A stretch of 64,000 nucleotides of DNA, taken from Aphrophora alni (Eukaryota > Arthropoda > Insecta > Hemiptera > Aphrophoridae). The notes below the pieces were generated by a model. That model searched no databases. It was not told where the DNA came from and worked only from the letters and a program-made list of their open reading frames with translations. Both the position numbers and the translations under genes were made by a program. Of this stretch, positions 12,639 to 23,690 are shown piece after piece. The number at the start of each line of letters is the position of its first letter. Within the stretch, counting starts at the first letter, position 1. The stretch covers positions 17,021,271 to 17,085,270 of the forward strand of contig OY740777.1 of the NCBI GenBank assembly GCA_963513935.1. Direction: 5' to 3'.

Positions 12639-13987
12639 CAGTGAAATTATAATTTTAAAGTGTTGTATCAATTAAGTGCATTTTTTTTTCTTTTTCGATT
12701 TCATGCATAAAGATGAGACGTTAACTAATTTTGTGCATGGCTTCACGAGAAAAGTGGCAAAAAACGCATTGTTGACGTTTTTCGAGTGCATCGCTTCACT
12801 ATTTATTTAATATCTCCGGCACCAGGGGTCGTGGAAAAATTTTAAAAAAATGGAAAATGACCATGATGAAATAGACTATCGATCCATAAGGTAGGATTAC
12901 TTAAAAAATTCATCCTAACCCCAAAAAAACCATTTCTCGCACTATTTTTTTCACTTAATTAGCTATATTTAAAGGAAAAATGGTTGAAATTTTTTCAAAA
13001 TTTGGGAAAACATGTATTTTTATGACGGTAACTCATGATATAATTTTAAAAAAAAATTATTTTTCCACTCGCAATCGGCATTTTTCGGCAAAAATTGAAG
13101 TTCCCGCCATTTTTGGTAAAAGTATGGTAAAAAAAAATCATCATCTCAAAATGTAGGGTGTGATATGTACTTTGAGACAAAAGTCATTTTTAAATTCATT
13201 TTTAAAGTCAAATTTAAAGTCATTTAAAGACATTTTTTTTCTTCAGAAAATGTTTTTATTTACAGAGGGGGGACAAATTATTAGACTAAAGTGCATTTTT
13301 CTGAAAAAAAAAAATTAAGCATTAATAATGCAATATACATTAAAAAAACCAAAAAATAAAAAAAAAATTTTTTAATCCCTAAAAATGGGCACTTTTTATA
13401 AGACAACAAACTTTTGGGTTACCTTAGACAAAAGTACATATCAAACCCTACATTTTGAGATGATGATTTTTTTTTACCATACTTTTACCAAAAATGGCGG
13501 GCACTTCAATTTTTGCCGATAAATGCCGATTGCGAGTGGAAAAATAATTTATTTTTTTTTAATTATATCATGAGTTACCGACATAAAAATACATGTTTTC
13601 CCAAATTTTGAAAAAATTTCAACCATTTTTCCTTTAAATATCGCTAATTAAGTAAAAAAAATAGTGCGAGAAATGGTTTTTTGGGGTTAGGATGAATTTT
13701 TTAAGTAATCCTACCTTATGGATCGATAGTCTATTTCATCATGGTCATTTTCCATTTTTTTTTTTAATTTTCCACGACCCCTGGTGCCGGAGATATTAAA
13801 TAAATAGTGAAGCGATGCACTCGAAAAACGTCAACAATGCGTTTTTTGCCACTTTTCTCGCGAAGTCATGCACAAAAAAACTCACAAAATTAGTTACCGT
13901 CTCATATTTATGCATAAAATCGAAAAAGAAAAAAATGCACTTAATTGATAGAACACTTTTCACCACCATTTTCGTCTTATTTCACTG
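12639..13987. mobile_element. Large foldback MITE, Tc1/mariner-like ends, 1349 bp
   Basis: The two arms (about 12639-13190 and 13418-13987) are near-perfect reverse complements, each ~550 bp, separated by a ~230-bp AT-rich spacer. Matching landmarks include 'ggtaggattactt' against 'aagtaatcctacc', and 'gcatcgcttcac' against 'gtgaagcgatgc'. The termini read CAGTGAAAT and ATTTCACTG and are flanked by TA on both sides (12637-12638, 13988-13989), the usual Tc1/mariner target duplication. No transposase is present. An 89-codon frame at 13815-14084 falls within an arm and its flank and is not credible as a gene. Confidence 0.85.
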
Positions 13988-14083
13988 TACTATAGACGCA
14001 AATAGTTATAAAAAATGGTACCAGAAATTTAATAATATTTCGTTTTACCATGCTGTTTTAAAATTATTAGGAAATCACACATA

Positions 14084-14725
14084 AATTTGCAACAGCTTAC
14101 AACAAATATATCAGTAATTATGTACCAGTTTGTAGTTCGGTATTATTTGGCCCCAAACCGATGTCGAAAATTTAACAACTCTTTATAAGTATGGAATAGA
14201 GAACGTTATGTAATGAATCCAAAAAGAATGGAGTGTTGCATCCATTGAGTGACAATCCGTTTTGAAGTCTCTGAACAAAATTTAAATAATTGTATGTGCT
14301 CATTGATTTCCCTATTTCATATTTTTACTTTGTCACAATCTATAATTTAAAGTTACGTATAGATTAAAAAATAAATTTTAACAAATTTTTGTAGATATGA
14401 CCGTTTTGAGTTCCCCTCAATTAAAAAAGATGTTTTTTTTTGACAGATGTTTGTCTGTGAAATTACTAAAAATCTACTGCTTAAAAGCGTAGACAGATTT
14501 TATTTTTGTATGAGAACATATTTTGGTGATCTAGAGATTTTTTTTCGGTAATTTAAAATTTCAGGGTAGCAGCCATCAGAAAAACACAAAATCGGCTCCA
14601 AATATTTTGATCACATTTTTTAAAAATTGAGTTTTGGTTGGTTTTATTTGATGTTTTGGGTGGCTAAGTGAGAAAATTTGTGCTGTTTATTTGTAAATTC
14701 TAATACACTGATTTTATTTTTTAAT
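14084..14725. other. No gene recognised
   Basis: AT-rich sequence. It includes a possible short 'gtgagaaaatttgtgctg' relative of the 8.6-kb repeats. No exon is supported. Confidence 0.4.
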
Positions 14726-14835
14726 ATTTGATTTTTAAAGGCTTATACCAGCTAGTATTACTTATTAAATACTTATTTCAAGTGAAAAATATACGACCTC
14801 GACTGGGAACTGAACCCAGAACCCATATAAATTGA
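14725..14835 (-). mobile_element. SINE fragment (tRNA-derived family)
   Basis: On the minus strand this reads a box-B-like 'gggttcagttccca', then 'cgaggtcgtatatttttca', 'cttgaaataag' and 'aatactagctggtat'. The same order is found in the SINE copies at 22.1-22.9 kb. Only the 3' part of the tRNA-like head and the tail are present. Confidence 0.6.
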
Positions 14836-15534
14836 AATTAATAACAATTAACAGTATTTCAAAAGTTCATTATGAAGGAGGTATAAAATGGGCTTCTATG
14901 CCAATGATATAACCTAACCTAACCTTGACTGCGGTGTACAACTTCATGGGATGTACATTAGTGCGCAACCTTCGATTGTGCAAAATACCATTGTCCTGTA
15001 CAAAACTAATAGGTTTTTCTTTGGTATCTGTTAAAGATCCAAGTTCAAGAATGTTTATGCTGTCTGCGTTAAAAGTAAGTAATTGATAATAAAAACAACA
15101 ATAACTCTAATCAGCTGATTGGTAACATTTTAAAAAAAATAGAGGTTGTAAAGTCAAATGTATCTCGAACAGAAGTGTTTACAGATCTCAACATAATAAT
15201 CTGAAATAACAGAAAAATAATGATGACGTGAGATAACGGAAAGGTATTTTGTTTTCAATTTTTTTTAACACATATGGACGGACAGACGGAAAATGAAACG
15301 AGATCACTTGTTGTATTAAGTTTTTGCTCCTTTTTACCCAAGGAATAATTCCTTGACTTTTGTAAGGGTGTCCTAACGGCCAAGATTCAATACTGATGAC
15401 TGGAAAATGCAAGAATCATTCTAAAAATATTTATCCTTACAATTAGATGACGCTTTAAGTCGAAACTATCTAATAATACGACAATAGTTTCTCAATATGC
15501 GGTAGATTCGAAAATATATCAAAAAAAACAACCT

Positions 15535-15695
15535 CTATCAGAATATCTCGCTTGACCAACTCTTGTTCTTTTTCGACTCTGACGCCATTAGAGTATTCGA
15601 GAAGATATCTTTATTTTATGTTCTTTTCTCGCTTATTTTTTTTATAAGCCGATGATGACCGAAAGGCTTTTTCGCTTTAAAGAACAAAAAAGGCA
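15535..15695 (-). repeat. Dispersed repeat family B, copy 3
   Basis: On the minus strand: 'cggtcatcatcggctta', then 'gaatactctaatggcgtca', 'gaacaagagttggtcaag' and a degenerate end. This copy preserves the family's 5' part ('ggtcatcat'). Confidence 0.7.
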
Positions 15696-15799
15696 ATCTA
15701 AATTTTTTCAACTCTAAAGTTTTAGCAGCTATTTTTATAATGAAATAAAATTAGAAACTAATATATTAAACCGTATTTCTCTTCCACCCTGTAAACAGC

Positions 15800-16689
15800 A
15801 CCTCTGTAATGTACAAATTATGATTATCATGGAATACAACAAATAAATGTGAATTTTAATAATAAATAATCACTAACCTTTGTCACGATGAATTTATCTT
15901 ACAAACAGCACTAAAATGAAATACGTAAAAAGTTCACTAATATCACAGCATATTCTTGACAACGGTAATGACTGTGCATATTACCAAACCACTGTATAAC
16001 TTTAAATTTAAACTAATTAAAATGTTCCTATAAGCTTCATGTATAAATGATTTACCGAGTAGAACCGAAGTTTGACGACTAGTCCCCTCTCTTCACACAT
16101 TTATTTCCTGATACGCTTTGTGTTCAATTTCCGTGTGGCCTCAATTTTAACAGTGTCTTTATGCCCGTTAAGGTTATAGTCCAAGGTCGTGAACCGGTTT
16201 TAATCAAATTTGGTATACGTTTTAAGACTTTTTTTAATTTATTTAATACTTTTTGGACTAGAAAAACCTCTATCTTTCCAAAAAAAATCTGTTCGTGTTT
16301 TAGCGAGAAAAAAAAATCAACCATATACCTGTTATAAAATGATTGTTTTCCAAAAACAAAAACCTATTTTCAAATTTTTGTCAAAATTAACAATCCAACC
16401 AGTGTGAACAATTTAAAATAATGTAACACTACCAAATTTGGTTAGTAGGTGTATTTTAATACAGAGTTCAAACCCCCATTACACAGTTTATTGGACCTTT
16501 TTCTCAGGACAAAAAGCAACAGAGCTGAAATTTTTGAGGTTGTTAATGATGTCCTTCTGAAACTTTTAACGTAAGTGATTTCAAAAATGTTGCTTAATTC
16601 ATGTAAAAGAATTTATATTTTGTTTTTATGATTATACATATTCTTTTACAAGGGCAAAAATAAACTAATTTTTAAATTTCACGTTAAAC

Positions 16690-16733
<44 letters not shown>

Positions 16734-17750
16734 GATTATGTAGTATAAGGTAAACTTAGACTAATTTGAATTACAGATAAGTTTAATAAAATTATCTAAT
16801 TCGTTTACTACATACCTTATTTAAAAAAAATTTACAATTACACTTTTTTTACTGAAAAAAGTAAAATACCAAATACATTTATGGTTTGGCAATGGTAATT
16901 CGTAAGTTAAAAGTTCACATTTAAAATGGTGAAATAAAAAAAAAAAAAATTGTAAGAAACTAATTATTTAACCGTGAACTTTCATTATAAAAGTGGTACA
17001 GAATATAATTTTAAGTGTCAAAACGGTAGTGGTTCATTTTAACCATTGACAGTTTCAGCTATATACTCTGTCTGATGACGAAAACAAATATTTCCTAAGA
17101 TATGCAAATTTTCAAATATGTGACTTTGTAATTTAAAAGTAAAAACTGAACTATTGTTGCAGCGCGCCTTCAATTGTCCGGATACTACCAGAGTACATTT
17201 CTACCGTAGTGGATTGCATACATTACAGGGGCAGTGATTTATTCTAGTAGGTGAACTTGACCCTAATCTGTTGAAATAGACCAGATTAAACAGTGCAGGG
17301 TATATCACTACTACACTGACCAATCTTGGTTCCACTACTCCACTTGATTTCGTATGCATCTTATGTGTAGTGTTTTACAGCCTAAACGTGTGAATTTTGG
17401 TTCTACCGATTTTTATAAAATTTTATTCAAGTATAGCCTTTACGGAGCCAAACAAAACGTAGATGAAGAAAGGTGTAAACCCAGCATACAACTCATACTA
17501 GAGGAAATATTATTATACATATTATAAGATAGGTTTCCAGCAGTAGAGTCTTGTCTTCGAGGTGTTCCGAGAGAGGGAAACGCAATATCTTCAACAAAAA
17601 ATTAAAAGTCCACGTTAAAATATAGTTTAAAGTATAGTGTAAAGTGAATAATGTATTATTTAATTTGTACAAACTAGGAAAAGGTTTCCTTTTACAAATT
17701 AATGCCTAAATAATTTTAGGCGTCTTAGTTTCAATGCCTCGTTATGTTAT
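15800..17750. other. Repeat-poor AT-rich stretch with a poly-A tract
   Basis: A pure A run of about 40 bp lies at 16691-16731, and smaller A runs follow. There are only short frames with no splice support. No gene, RNA or transposon terminus was recognised. Confidence 0.5.
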
Positions 17751-17759
17751 GAAGTTATG

Positions 17760-17804
17760 TTAGGTTAGGTTAGGTTAGGTTAGGTTAGGTTAGGTTAGGT
17801 TAGG
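17760..17804 (+). repeat. Interstitial telomere-like (GGTTA)n tract
   Basis: Nine uninterrupted copies of TAGGT, the permuted insect telomere repeat TTAGG. Short and internal, so an interstitial site and not a chromosome end. Confidence 0.95.
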
Positions 17805-18569
17805 AATGGAATATAAATAAAATAAAATAAGAACAGATAAAACTGTCTACCTTGGGATTACCAGGATATTTGTGCTTTAATTCGAAATTGAGGGAGTTTA
17901 TTCAAATAAAAACAAAAATCTTATTGACTGTGATTAAAATAATATATTTGCGTTTACAGTATATATATATATATATATATTTAAAAAGAGATAATTTTAG
18001 CTCACTATGTAATACTTAATTATATATAAACCTTAAAACGGGAGTTAAGTATGCAAAGTTTGTTTACTAAGCAAATATCTTCTTTACATATACAAAATAC
18101 AATATTTACAAAAAATAAAATTGACTTAAAAGCTTCTTGATGAGTTCGCTGATCACTGTTATACAATCTTGAGATCAGCAATATTTCAGTTCAAAACGGA
18201 AGTGGACGTATAAACTTCTCTTCAAAGATGTAAACGTTGTACAATACTCTCTTCTTATATAATTTGTTAGTCTATGTAACTCCTTTACATTGAAGAGGAC
18301 ATAGTGACGTCAGCATTATTTGATACTGGAGGCCTTCTACAAGAAGCTCTAAACTGTAATATGTATTTTTAATAATTTATTGTTAAATAATTTCATAAAA
18401 ATTAAATCAAAAGCATATGAATCACTAGAGCACCGGTGAATATACACTGAAAGAAAATTCCACAAAACCACAATAAAACACTAACAATACATAAACTATA
18501 TAGCTATGTTTATTATGTTACCGATAGCAATCCTTTTGAAATTTTTTTCAAATTAAATTCTTAATTTCA

Positions 18570-18612
18570 CAACACTTGTTTCGGACACTAATCGTCCATC
18601 GTCAGGTGATTC
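18570..18612 (-). ncRNA. Hammerhead-ribozyme-like motif 1
   Basis: On the minus strand: CTGACGA (a perfect CUGANGA core, 18599-18605), a 4-bp stem II GGAC/GTCC with a 7-nt loop, then GAAAC (18578-18582), a 4-nt loop, GTT as a possible NUH cleavage site, and GTG. The last can pair with the CAC preceding the core to form stem I. The one-base-pair stem III matches the minimal hammerheads described for Penelope-like elements. Activity is inferred only. Confidence 0.6.
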
Positions 18613-18840
18613 AAAACACACAATTAGAAACATTCAAACCGAAAAAACGAACAATACAATAACATGAACGGATAGTGTCCGAAACATGTGTTGTGAAATT
18701 AAGAATTTAATTTGAAGAAAACTTCAAAAGAATTGCTGGTGGTAAGTGGCATAATAAACAATATTTGATAAGCATATCCAATTTGCTCTAGATTAATAAT
18801 TGTAATAATTATTGTAATGTTATGTTTATTCTACCTTATG

Positions 18841-18873
18841 TACATTTCAATAGCACTGCTATCATCTTCAGAG
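18841..18873 (-). ncRNA. Hammerhead-ribozyme-like motif 2 inside a palindrome
   Basis: On the minus strand: CTGAAGA (18865-18871), stem II ATAGC-AGT-GCTAT (5 bp, 3-nt loop), then GAAA and TGTA. It is enclosed by the 22-bp perfect inverted repeat 18818-18839/18878-18899, which would form a very long stem I but leaves about 6 nt unpaired on the 5' side of the core. The conserved GAAAC has become GAAAT. Confidence 0.45.
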
Positions 18874-19329
18874 GTATCATAAGGTAGAATAAACATAACT
18901 ATACAGTCTTTGTGTTGTTAGTATTTCATTTTGGTCTTGGGGAATTTTCCTTTTTTTTTTTCTAAATCAAGTAAAAAATAATATTTAGTTATAAAATACA
19001 CAATTGTATCATTAAATCGCGTCCGTTTCAAATATTAATAAATGTAGGGTTGCGAACAATTAATTCTTATCCAAAAAGATCTTCTTGTTCACAATTTTCT
19101 GCAACAGTCAAAATAACAGAAATATATTAAAACAATATTATATGATACTACATATACATTTTCAAATAGACTAGTTGACATTGCGCATATATTCTGCGCA
19201 TCTTTTGAAAACAAATCTTAGTTTTAAGTTTATAAATTGAAATCAGCTGTTCAGATATATAACATTGGGTTGGACTATTGATGGCATAGTAATTAATTAT
19301 GTTGTTCCTGTTATTTAAATGGTAAAAAC

Positions 19330-19540
19330 CTCATTGTCATTGTCGCCTTATAAAAAAGACCAAACGTAAAGATTCCTTCTACTAGAATGCGCGTCTAGGT
19401 CGGAATAGAACAAGAGTTGGTAAAGATAAATCTGTTAAAGGATGAAAGGAATCTAACCCAAGACTACATGAAAAAATATGTTCATAAAGCTAGGTTCCCT
19501 TAGGATTGTCAAGCTAGTCACTATAAATACCCTGAAAGTA
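19330..19540 (+). repeat. Dispersed repeat family B, copy 4
   Basis: Reads 'gcctta-aaaaagacc', 'gcgtctaggtcgg', 'aatagaacaagagttggt', then 'gatgaaaggaatctaaccca', 'agactacatga' and 'ggttcccttaggattg'. It lies in the pseudogene intron next to the 3'-terminal exon copy. Confidence 0.7.
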
Positions 19541-20424
19541 GATACACTATTTTTTTTATACCACATATTTTAAAAATAGAATTTCAAAATAAACAGAATT
19601 TATTTATGAATATTTTTACAGCTGATAAACTCTTGTTATTAAGGTAAAATATTTAAAAAAAACTATAAACATGAAATCGTTTTATCATTTGATATGAGAG
19701 TTGTTACTAATTGTTATCATAAATGATGAACTAACTGTTGAACTAATCATAAATATGAAGTCAGCTATAGTATTTGGTATTCGATTACTATGGTAATGTC
19801 TTAGTATTAATGTGTGAACTTTCTTTCTTGGTATTTAAATCAAACTTTGCAATTCAACATAATTTGTCCCAACCTCTCGTTCTTTTAATAAGGTTTCAAA
19901 GTGTTAGGTTCAACTATTTGACAATTTTCAACCGAAAATAATTATAAATATTATATACACACCCTGAAATATATCTGATGCAATATATCCTTATAATAAT
20001 CACAGCTGTTAAAAAAATCAACACAAACAGAACAACCCGTATCAAGTCAACGTGAGCAGACAAATCTTGAGCTGTAAAGAATATGTATTTTTATTAATTG
20101 TTTCACAAATAATTTAATTGTTATTAATTGATCTTTTAACTATACAAATACAGGGTGTTTACTATAATACTGTACTCGTTATATTTTGTCAAGACATTAA
20201 CATACTATGTTCTGTAGTACCAGTTAGAAATGAAGACCAAACTTTCTACTCATTTAATGATGTTATCCATTACCTTCCCCAACATTAGCAAGTTTATTTC
20301 TTATATAATGTTGACTTCTAAGCTGTCAAGGTTGAAAATACCTTACTCTTAAGAGTATCCTGCAAAAAATAAACTGGTGAGATCGGAAAACCGAAAGAAT
20401 TCTTAAAATATTTACCTTTTCTTA

Positions 20425-20700
20425 CCTCCATGGCATTACAGTTATTACAAAAACTTGGCCTCCTTCAACAGATCCTCCATTCTCTTCTGTCGTCGGCCAC
20501 TCTTCGCACTTCCATCCTCCTTCAGGTCCACCCATCTCATTCTCGGTTTTTCTCTCAATCTTCTACCTCCCGGTTTCCCTCCCCCTTTCTAATTCCCTCC
20601 CCTCTTCCATTTGTTCAATATAACCAGCCCATCTCATTCCTCCTATTTTATCCTTCTCCACTCATCTCCTTCAACACCTTCTCTCCCAAATTCTCAATCT
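20425..20700 (-). mobile_element. 3' remnant of a non-LTR retrotransposon (or a similar coding relic)
   Basis: The plus strand is unusually C/T-rich. On the minus strand one frame reads 'MRWAGYIEQMEEGRE', later 'RLREKPRMRWVDLKEDG' and 'RMEDLLKEAKFL' then a stop. This resembles the RW-GHI-RM ... GRPR-RW-D ... W---V-EAK C-terminal tail of Jockey/CR1/RTE-like polyproteins. It is 5'-truncated, probably with frame disruptions. The 143-codon plus-strand frame over it is its shadow. It lies in an intron of the duplicated receptor segment. Confidence 0.5.
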
Positions 20701-21954
20701 CATCTGTAACGTTGGGATACCAATTTAGAATGGTACCATTACATTTAGGCCAATGCAATTTACTTTACAATTTGAAATGCGTTACTACTTTTGGTCCAAT
20801 TCCATTTAGAGGTCTAAACACATACAGGTCTGCCATTGCACCATTGGGTACCCATCTTTGAAGAGATTAATTTAATTAAAATTACAATACTCAATTAAAG
20901 CTAATTACTAATTAAACACTCACACAACACAATAACTAATTAAAACATCAGCTGGATTTTGTCGTTGTTATTGTTATTATATTGTGTTAACCTAACCTAA
21001 CCAACACGGTGAAGAAGTTCCTAGGACTGCATTCTACAAGAGTCAGACTTGATGTGTTTTGCTTTAAAATTACACTACAACCGTTTATCTGAACAAATTT
21101 CTACTTGCTTTTAAACTCATTTTTGAAATAATCATAAAATTATTGCATAAAAAATATGAACTAAACGGAAATGTGTAGAATTCCATATAAAATCATAATA
21201 AAAATAAAAACGGAAAGTGAGATGTATTTAAATAGAAAAGTAGAAACAATTTACAAATATATTGCAGGGGAAAAGCTGCCCAAAATTATTTTTAGGACTT
21301 AACTAATCTCTAACTCCACATGCGGACACTCTCTGTTGGTATTATAAAAATAAACTTACATTTAGAACAAGGACATAGACGGAGTTTTATTTCTTCACCA
21401 GGACACAGTTTCCTAGAACATAGAATAAAGAATTTCATCATGAAAAGGATAGATCATTTAAAAACAAGGTTAAATTTTGGTGGTTACTACCACAAGAACA
21501 AATATTAAAATATTGATGTTCACAAATTGGAGTAAAAAAGGTGAATGAAAATTGGGCGCCGTCATAAATATTCGAGTATCTGAAAAGTAACAAAAGAAAT
21601 TTCAGTGAAATTTTAAAATTTTAAACTAAACGTATTTGTCAAATCTAAAGTAAAAGACATTTTCAGTTTGAAATTAAATTAAAAAATATCAAAGTAAACT
21701 CTGATCGACATCATGTTTGTTTTAGTTTCAATTAAAATTCATTGTTGTTTTCAGAAGAGAACTCTCCGAATAATGTTCGGATATTAGCTGCAGCACACAC
21801 TGAACCTTTAAAAAATTTATATTTTGCCGTTTAGGAAATGTTTATTTATAAATAATAGTTAAGAATGTTTTATGATAAAAGTGGTGATGAAAAAGACAGA
21901 GCGGTCTAAAGACCGGATTTTTAAGAAATAAATTTAACATAATATGTACGTACA

Positions 21955-22002
21955 CCTAACCTAATCTAACCTAACCTAACTTAAACTAACCTAACCTAAC
22001 AG
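21955..22002 (-). repeat. Degenerate (CCTAA)n telomere-like tract
   Basis: About nine imperfect CCTAA/CTAAC units, some changed to 'ctaatct' and 'cttaaa'. Confidence 0.9.
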
Positions 22003-22084
22003 TTTGTATGAAATTTACTCCTACCTAGCGCCTAAACTTTTCAACTGTATTCCGTTATTACATCTTGTAACAATAAATTAAACT

Positions 22085-22190
22085 AAATAATTGTTTCAAT
22101 TGAAAAATATACTACCTAGTCGGGGAATTGAACCTAGAACCTTTGGCTTTACGCCCAAATGCTCTACTAACTGAACAATTGGTAATATGA
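22085..22190 (-). mobile_element. tRNA-derived SINE, copy 1
   Basis: On the minus strand: a box-A-like 'tgttcagttagtagagca', an anticodon-arm-like TTTGG...CCAAA hairpin, then a box-B-like 'aggttcaattcccc'. It runs into the tail 'ggtagtatatttttcaatt'. The tRNA head followed by a family-specific tail, shared with copies at 14.7, 22.5 and 22.8 kb, makes a SINE much more likely than a tRNA gene. Confidence 0.72.
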
Positions 22191-22439
22191 ATAAATTAAC
22201 TTTTTGTAGATTTTTAAAGTTTCTAATTGAAAGAAATAACCTAAACTTTTAAATAGGTGTATTTTAATAATAATAAAACTTAAGATTAATTTTCCTAGAA
22301 TTAAAAATGTTAATTTATTTGTTTACATTTATTAAGATTCTTTTTTAGAATTTTTTTATTTTTATATCGTTGATTTTGAAGATGGTTGTCAATATAATAT
22401 TTATAAATTAATTGTTAATTTATTTATTTTAACGCTTAT

Positions 22440-22620
22440 GTTTTTACCAGCTAGTATTAAATAAATATACAATAATATTTCAAGTGAAAAACATACGACC
22501 TAGACTGGGAATTAAACCAAGGACCTTTTGCTTTACGCGCCAGTCTAGGTCGTATATTTTTCACTTGAAATATTATCGTATTAACAATACCAGCTGGTAA
22601 AAACGTATAAATGTTAAAAT
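22440..22620. mobile_element. Head-to-head pair of SINE 3' pieces (short palindrome)
   Basis: The SINE tail ('taccagctagtatt', 'atttcaagtgaaaaa', 'acgacctagactggga') is followed after a short spacer ('gctttacgc') by its own reverse complement ending 'taccagctggtaaaaacg'. This forms a ~180-bp imperfect palindrome, either two inverted insertions or a foldback duplication. Confidence 0.65.
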
Positions 22621-22744
22621 TAATAAATTAATACGCAAGGGCTGCAAAGTGAGTAAAAATTAATTTCAATGTCGTTTCTAATGAGGTAATTAATTTGGTA
22701 AGTTAAAAATTGCAGCATTAAAGCAGTGAAGTAAGAAGCCCTGT

Positions 22745-22880
22745 GCTGGGAAGCGACTAAGGATAGCTCAGTTGGTAAAGTATTGGCGTGTAAAGCTATA
22801 CACCTGGACCTGGATTCAATTCCCAGTCTAGGTCGTATATTTTTCCACTTGAAATATTATTGTAATATTTATTATTAGTA
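22745..22880 (+). mobile_element. tRNA-derived SINE, copy 2
   Basis: Starts 'aaggatagctcagttggta' (box A), with an anticodon-like loop GTGTAAA between partly pairing arms, then 'ggattcaattccca' (box B). The family tail 'gtctaggtcgtatattttt', 'cacttgaaatatt' and an AT-rich end follow. The loop would read anticodon GTA (Tyr-like), but the acceptor stem does not close, so this is not a functional tRNA. Confidence 0.72.
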
Positions 22881-22899
22881 ATTTTTTCCAAATCCCAGG

Positions 22900-23690
22900 A
22901 AAATATGTGTTGTTTTTCTTATGATGTAATTCTGAAGCTATTTTTTGTTTAACTGTAAATATTTTAGGCGCAATGGATCAGCTACCACTCCACTATTTTT
23001 AAGCTAGTCCCCCAAACAGATTGTTGACCCAAGAGTATCCCACTTCTTATGTATTGCTTGTTAAAGTATATTGTTTGATTTACTTTGTATTAAGATTTAG
23101 TGTTGATTTCATGGAGTGTTGTTTATTTGTGTTTTTATTTTTATTATTTTCTAAGTTTAATGTATTTTGGGTGTAAAATAGTATTGGCAAAATGAAATAA
23201 ATTCAATACAAACTGTAATTTTATTTTAGGCCGATTGGTTTATGTCTTAAGTGATCATATTTTTAACCAAAATATAATCAATACGATGTCAACGGGTTAT
23301 AAGATATTCTTACATTTACAATGGAGTCCATAATTTTTCCTAATTCTTAAGTCATAACTCCCGCACCAGACTTTTTGAAATGGTTGGTTTGGATTTTTAA
23401 AGACTTCATTATGGGTAAATTTGATCAACGTTACAGCCTCAAATATAAGAATATCTCGAACATAAATCAAAATAATCCTACCTAACTAATTTCAAGACAA
23501 TCGGTCCACAAGTGTGTGCAAATTCTCAAATGACAGGCGATATACAAACTATATCTAAAAAGATCTTTTTTAGAGGTTAGAGAAACCGAACATGTATTTC
23601 TGTGAAAAATCCAAAAAAATTACCCTTTTAACTTTCTCTAAATTTAGGATAAAAATTAGATTATTTAAGAATAAAATACAAATAAATAAA
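22900..23690. other. Intron-like AT-rich sequence, no gene seen
   Basis: Lies between the SINE cluster and the exon-3-like block of the duplicated receptor segment. A few short frames only. It contains 'aatcggtccaca', a phrase shared with other repeats at 43.6 and 55.6 kb. Confidence 0.4.

Larger units (their letters stand above)
18445..18960. mobile_element. Foldback carrying Penelope-type hammerhead-like termini
   Basis: Outer arms at about 18445-18515 and 18890-18960 are inverted ('gaaaattcc', 'aacactaacaa', 'tagctatgttt' and their complements). A second inverted pair, about 18545-18612 and 18665-18725, shares 'gtgttgtgaaattaagaat' and 'gtgtccgaaac'. A perfect 22-bp inverted pair lies at 18818-18839 and 18878-18899. 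Two hammerhead-like cores lie inside (separate entries). The arrangement resembles inverted terminal pieces of Penelope-like retroelements, but no protein remnant is present. Confidence 0.6.

Noticed and set aside
13815..14084. 89-codon plus frame at the palindrome edge
   Set aside because: Runs from a transposon arm into its flank, with biased composition.
17760..17804. True telomere end
   Set aside because: Only nine repeat units, with unrelated sequence on both sides.
20430..20861. 143-codon plus-strand protein
   Set aside because: The minus strand shows the more convincing retrotransposon tail; the plus frame has only biased Ser/Pro/Leu composition.
22745..22820. Functional tRNA gene
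   Set aside because: Box A and box B are present, but the acceptor stem does not close and the head continues into a family-specific SINE tail found in other copies.
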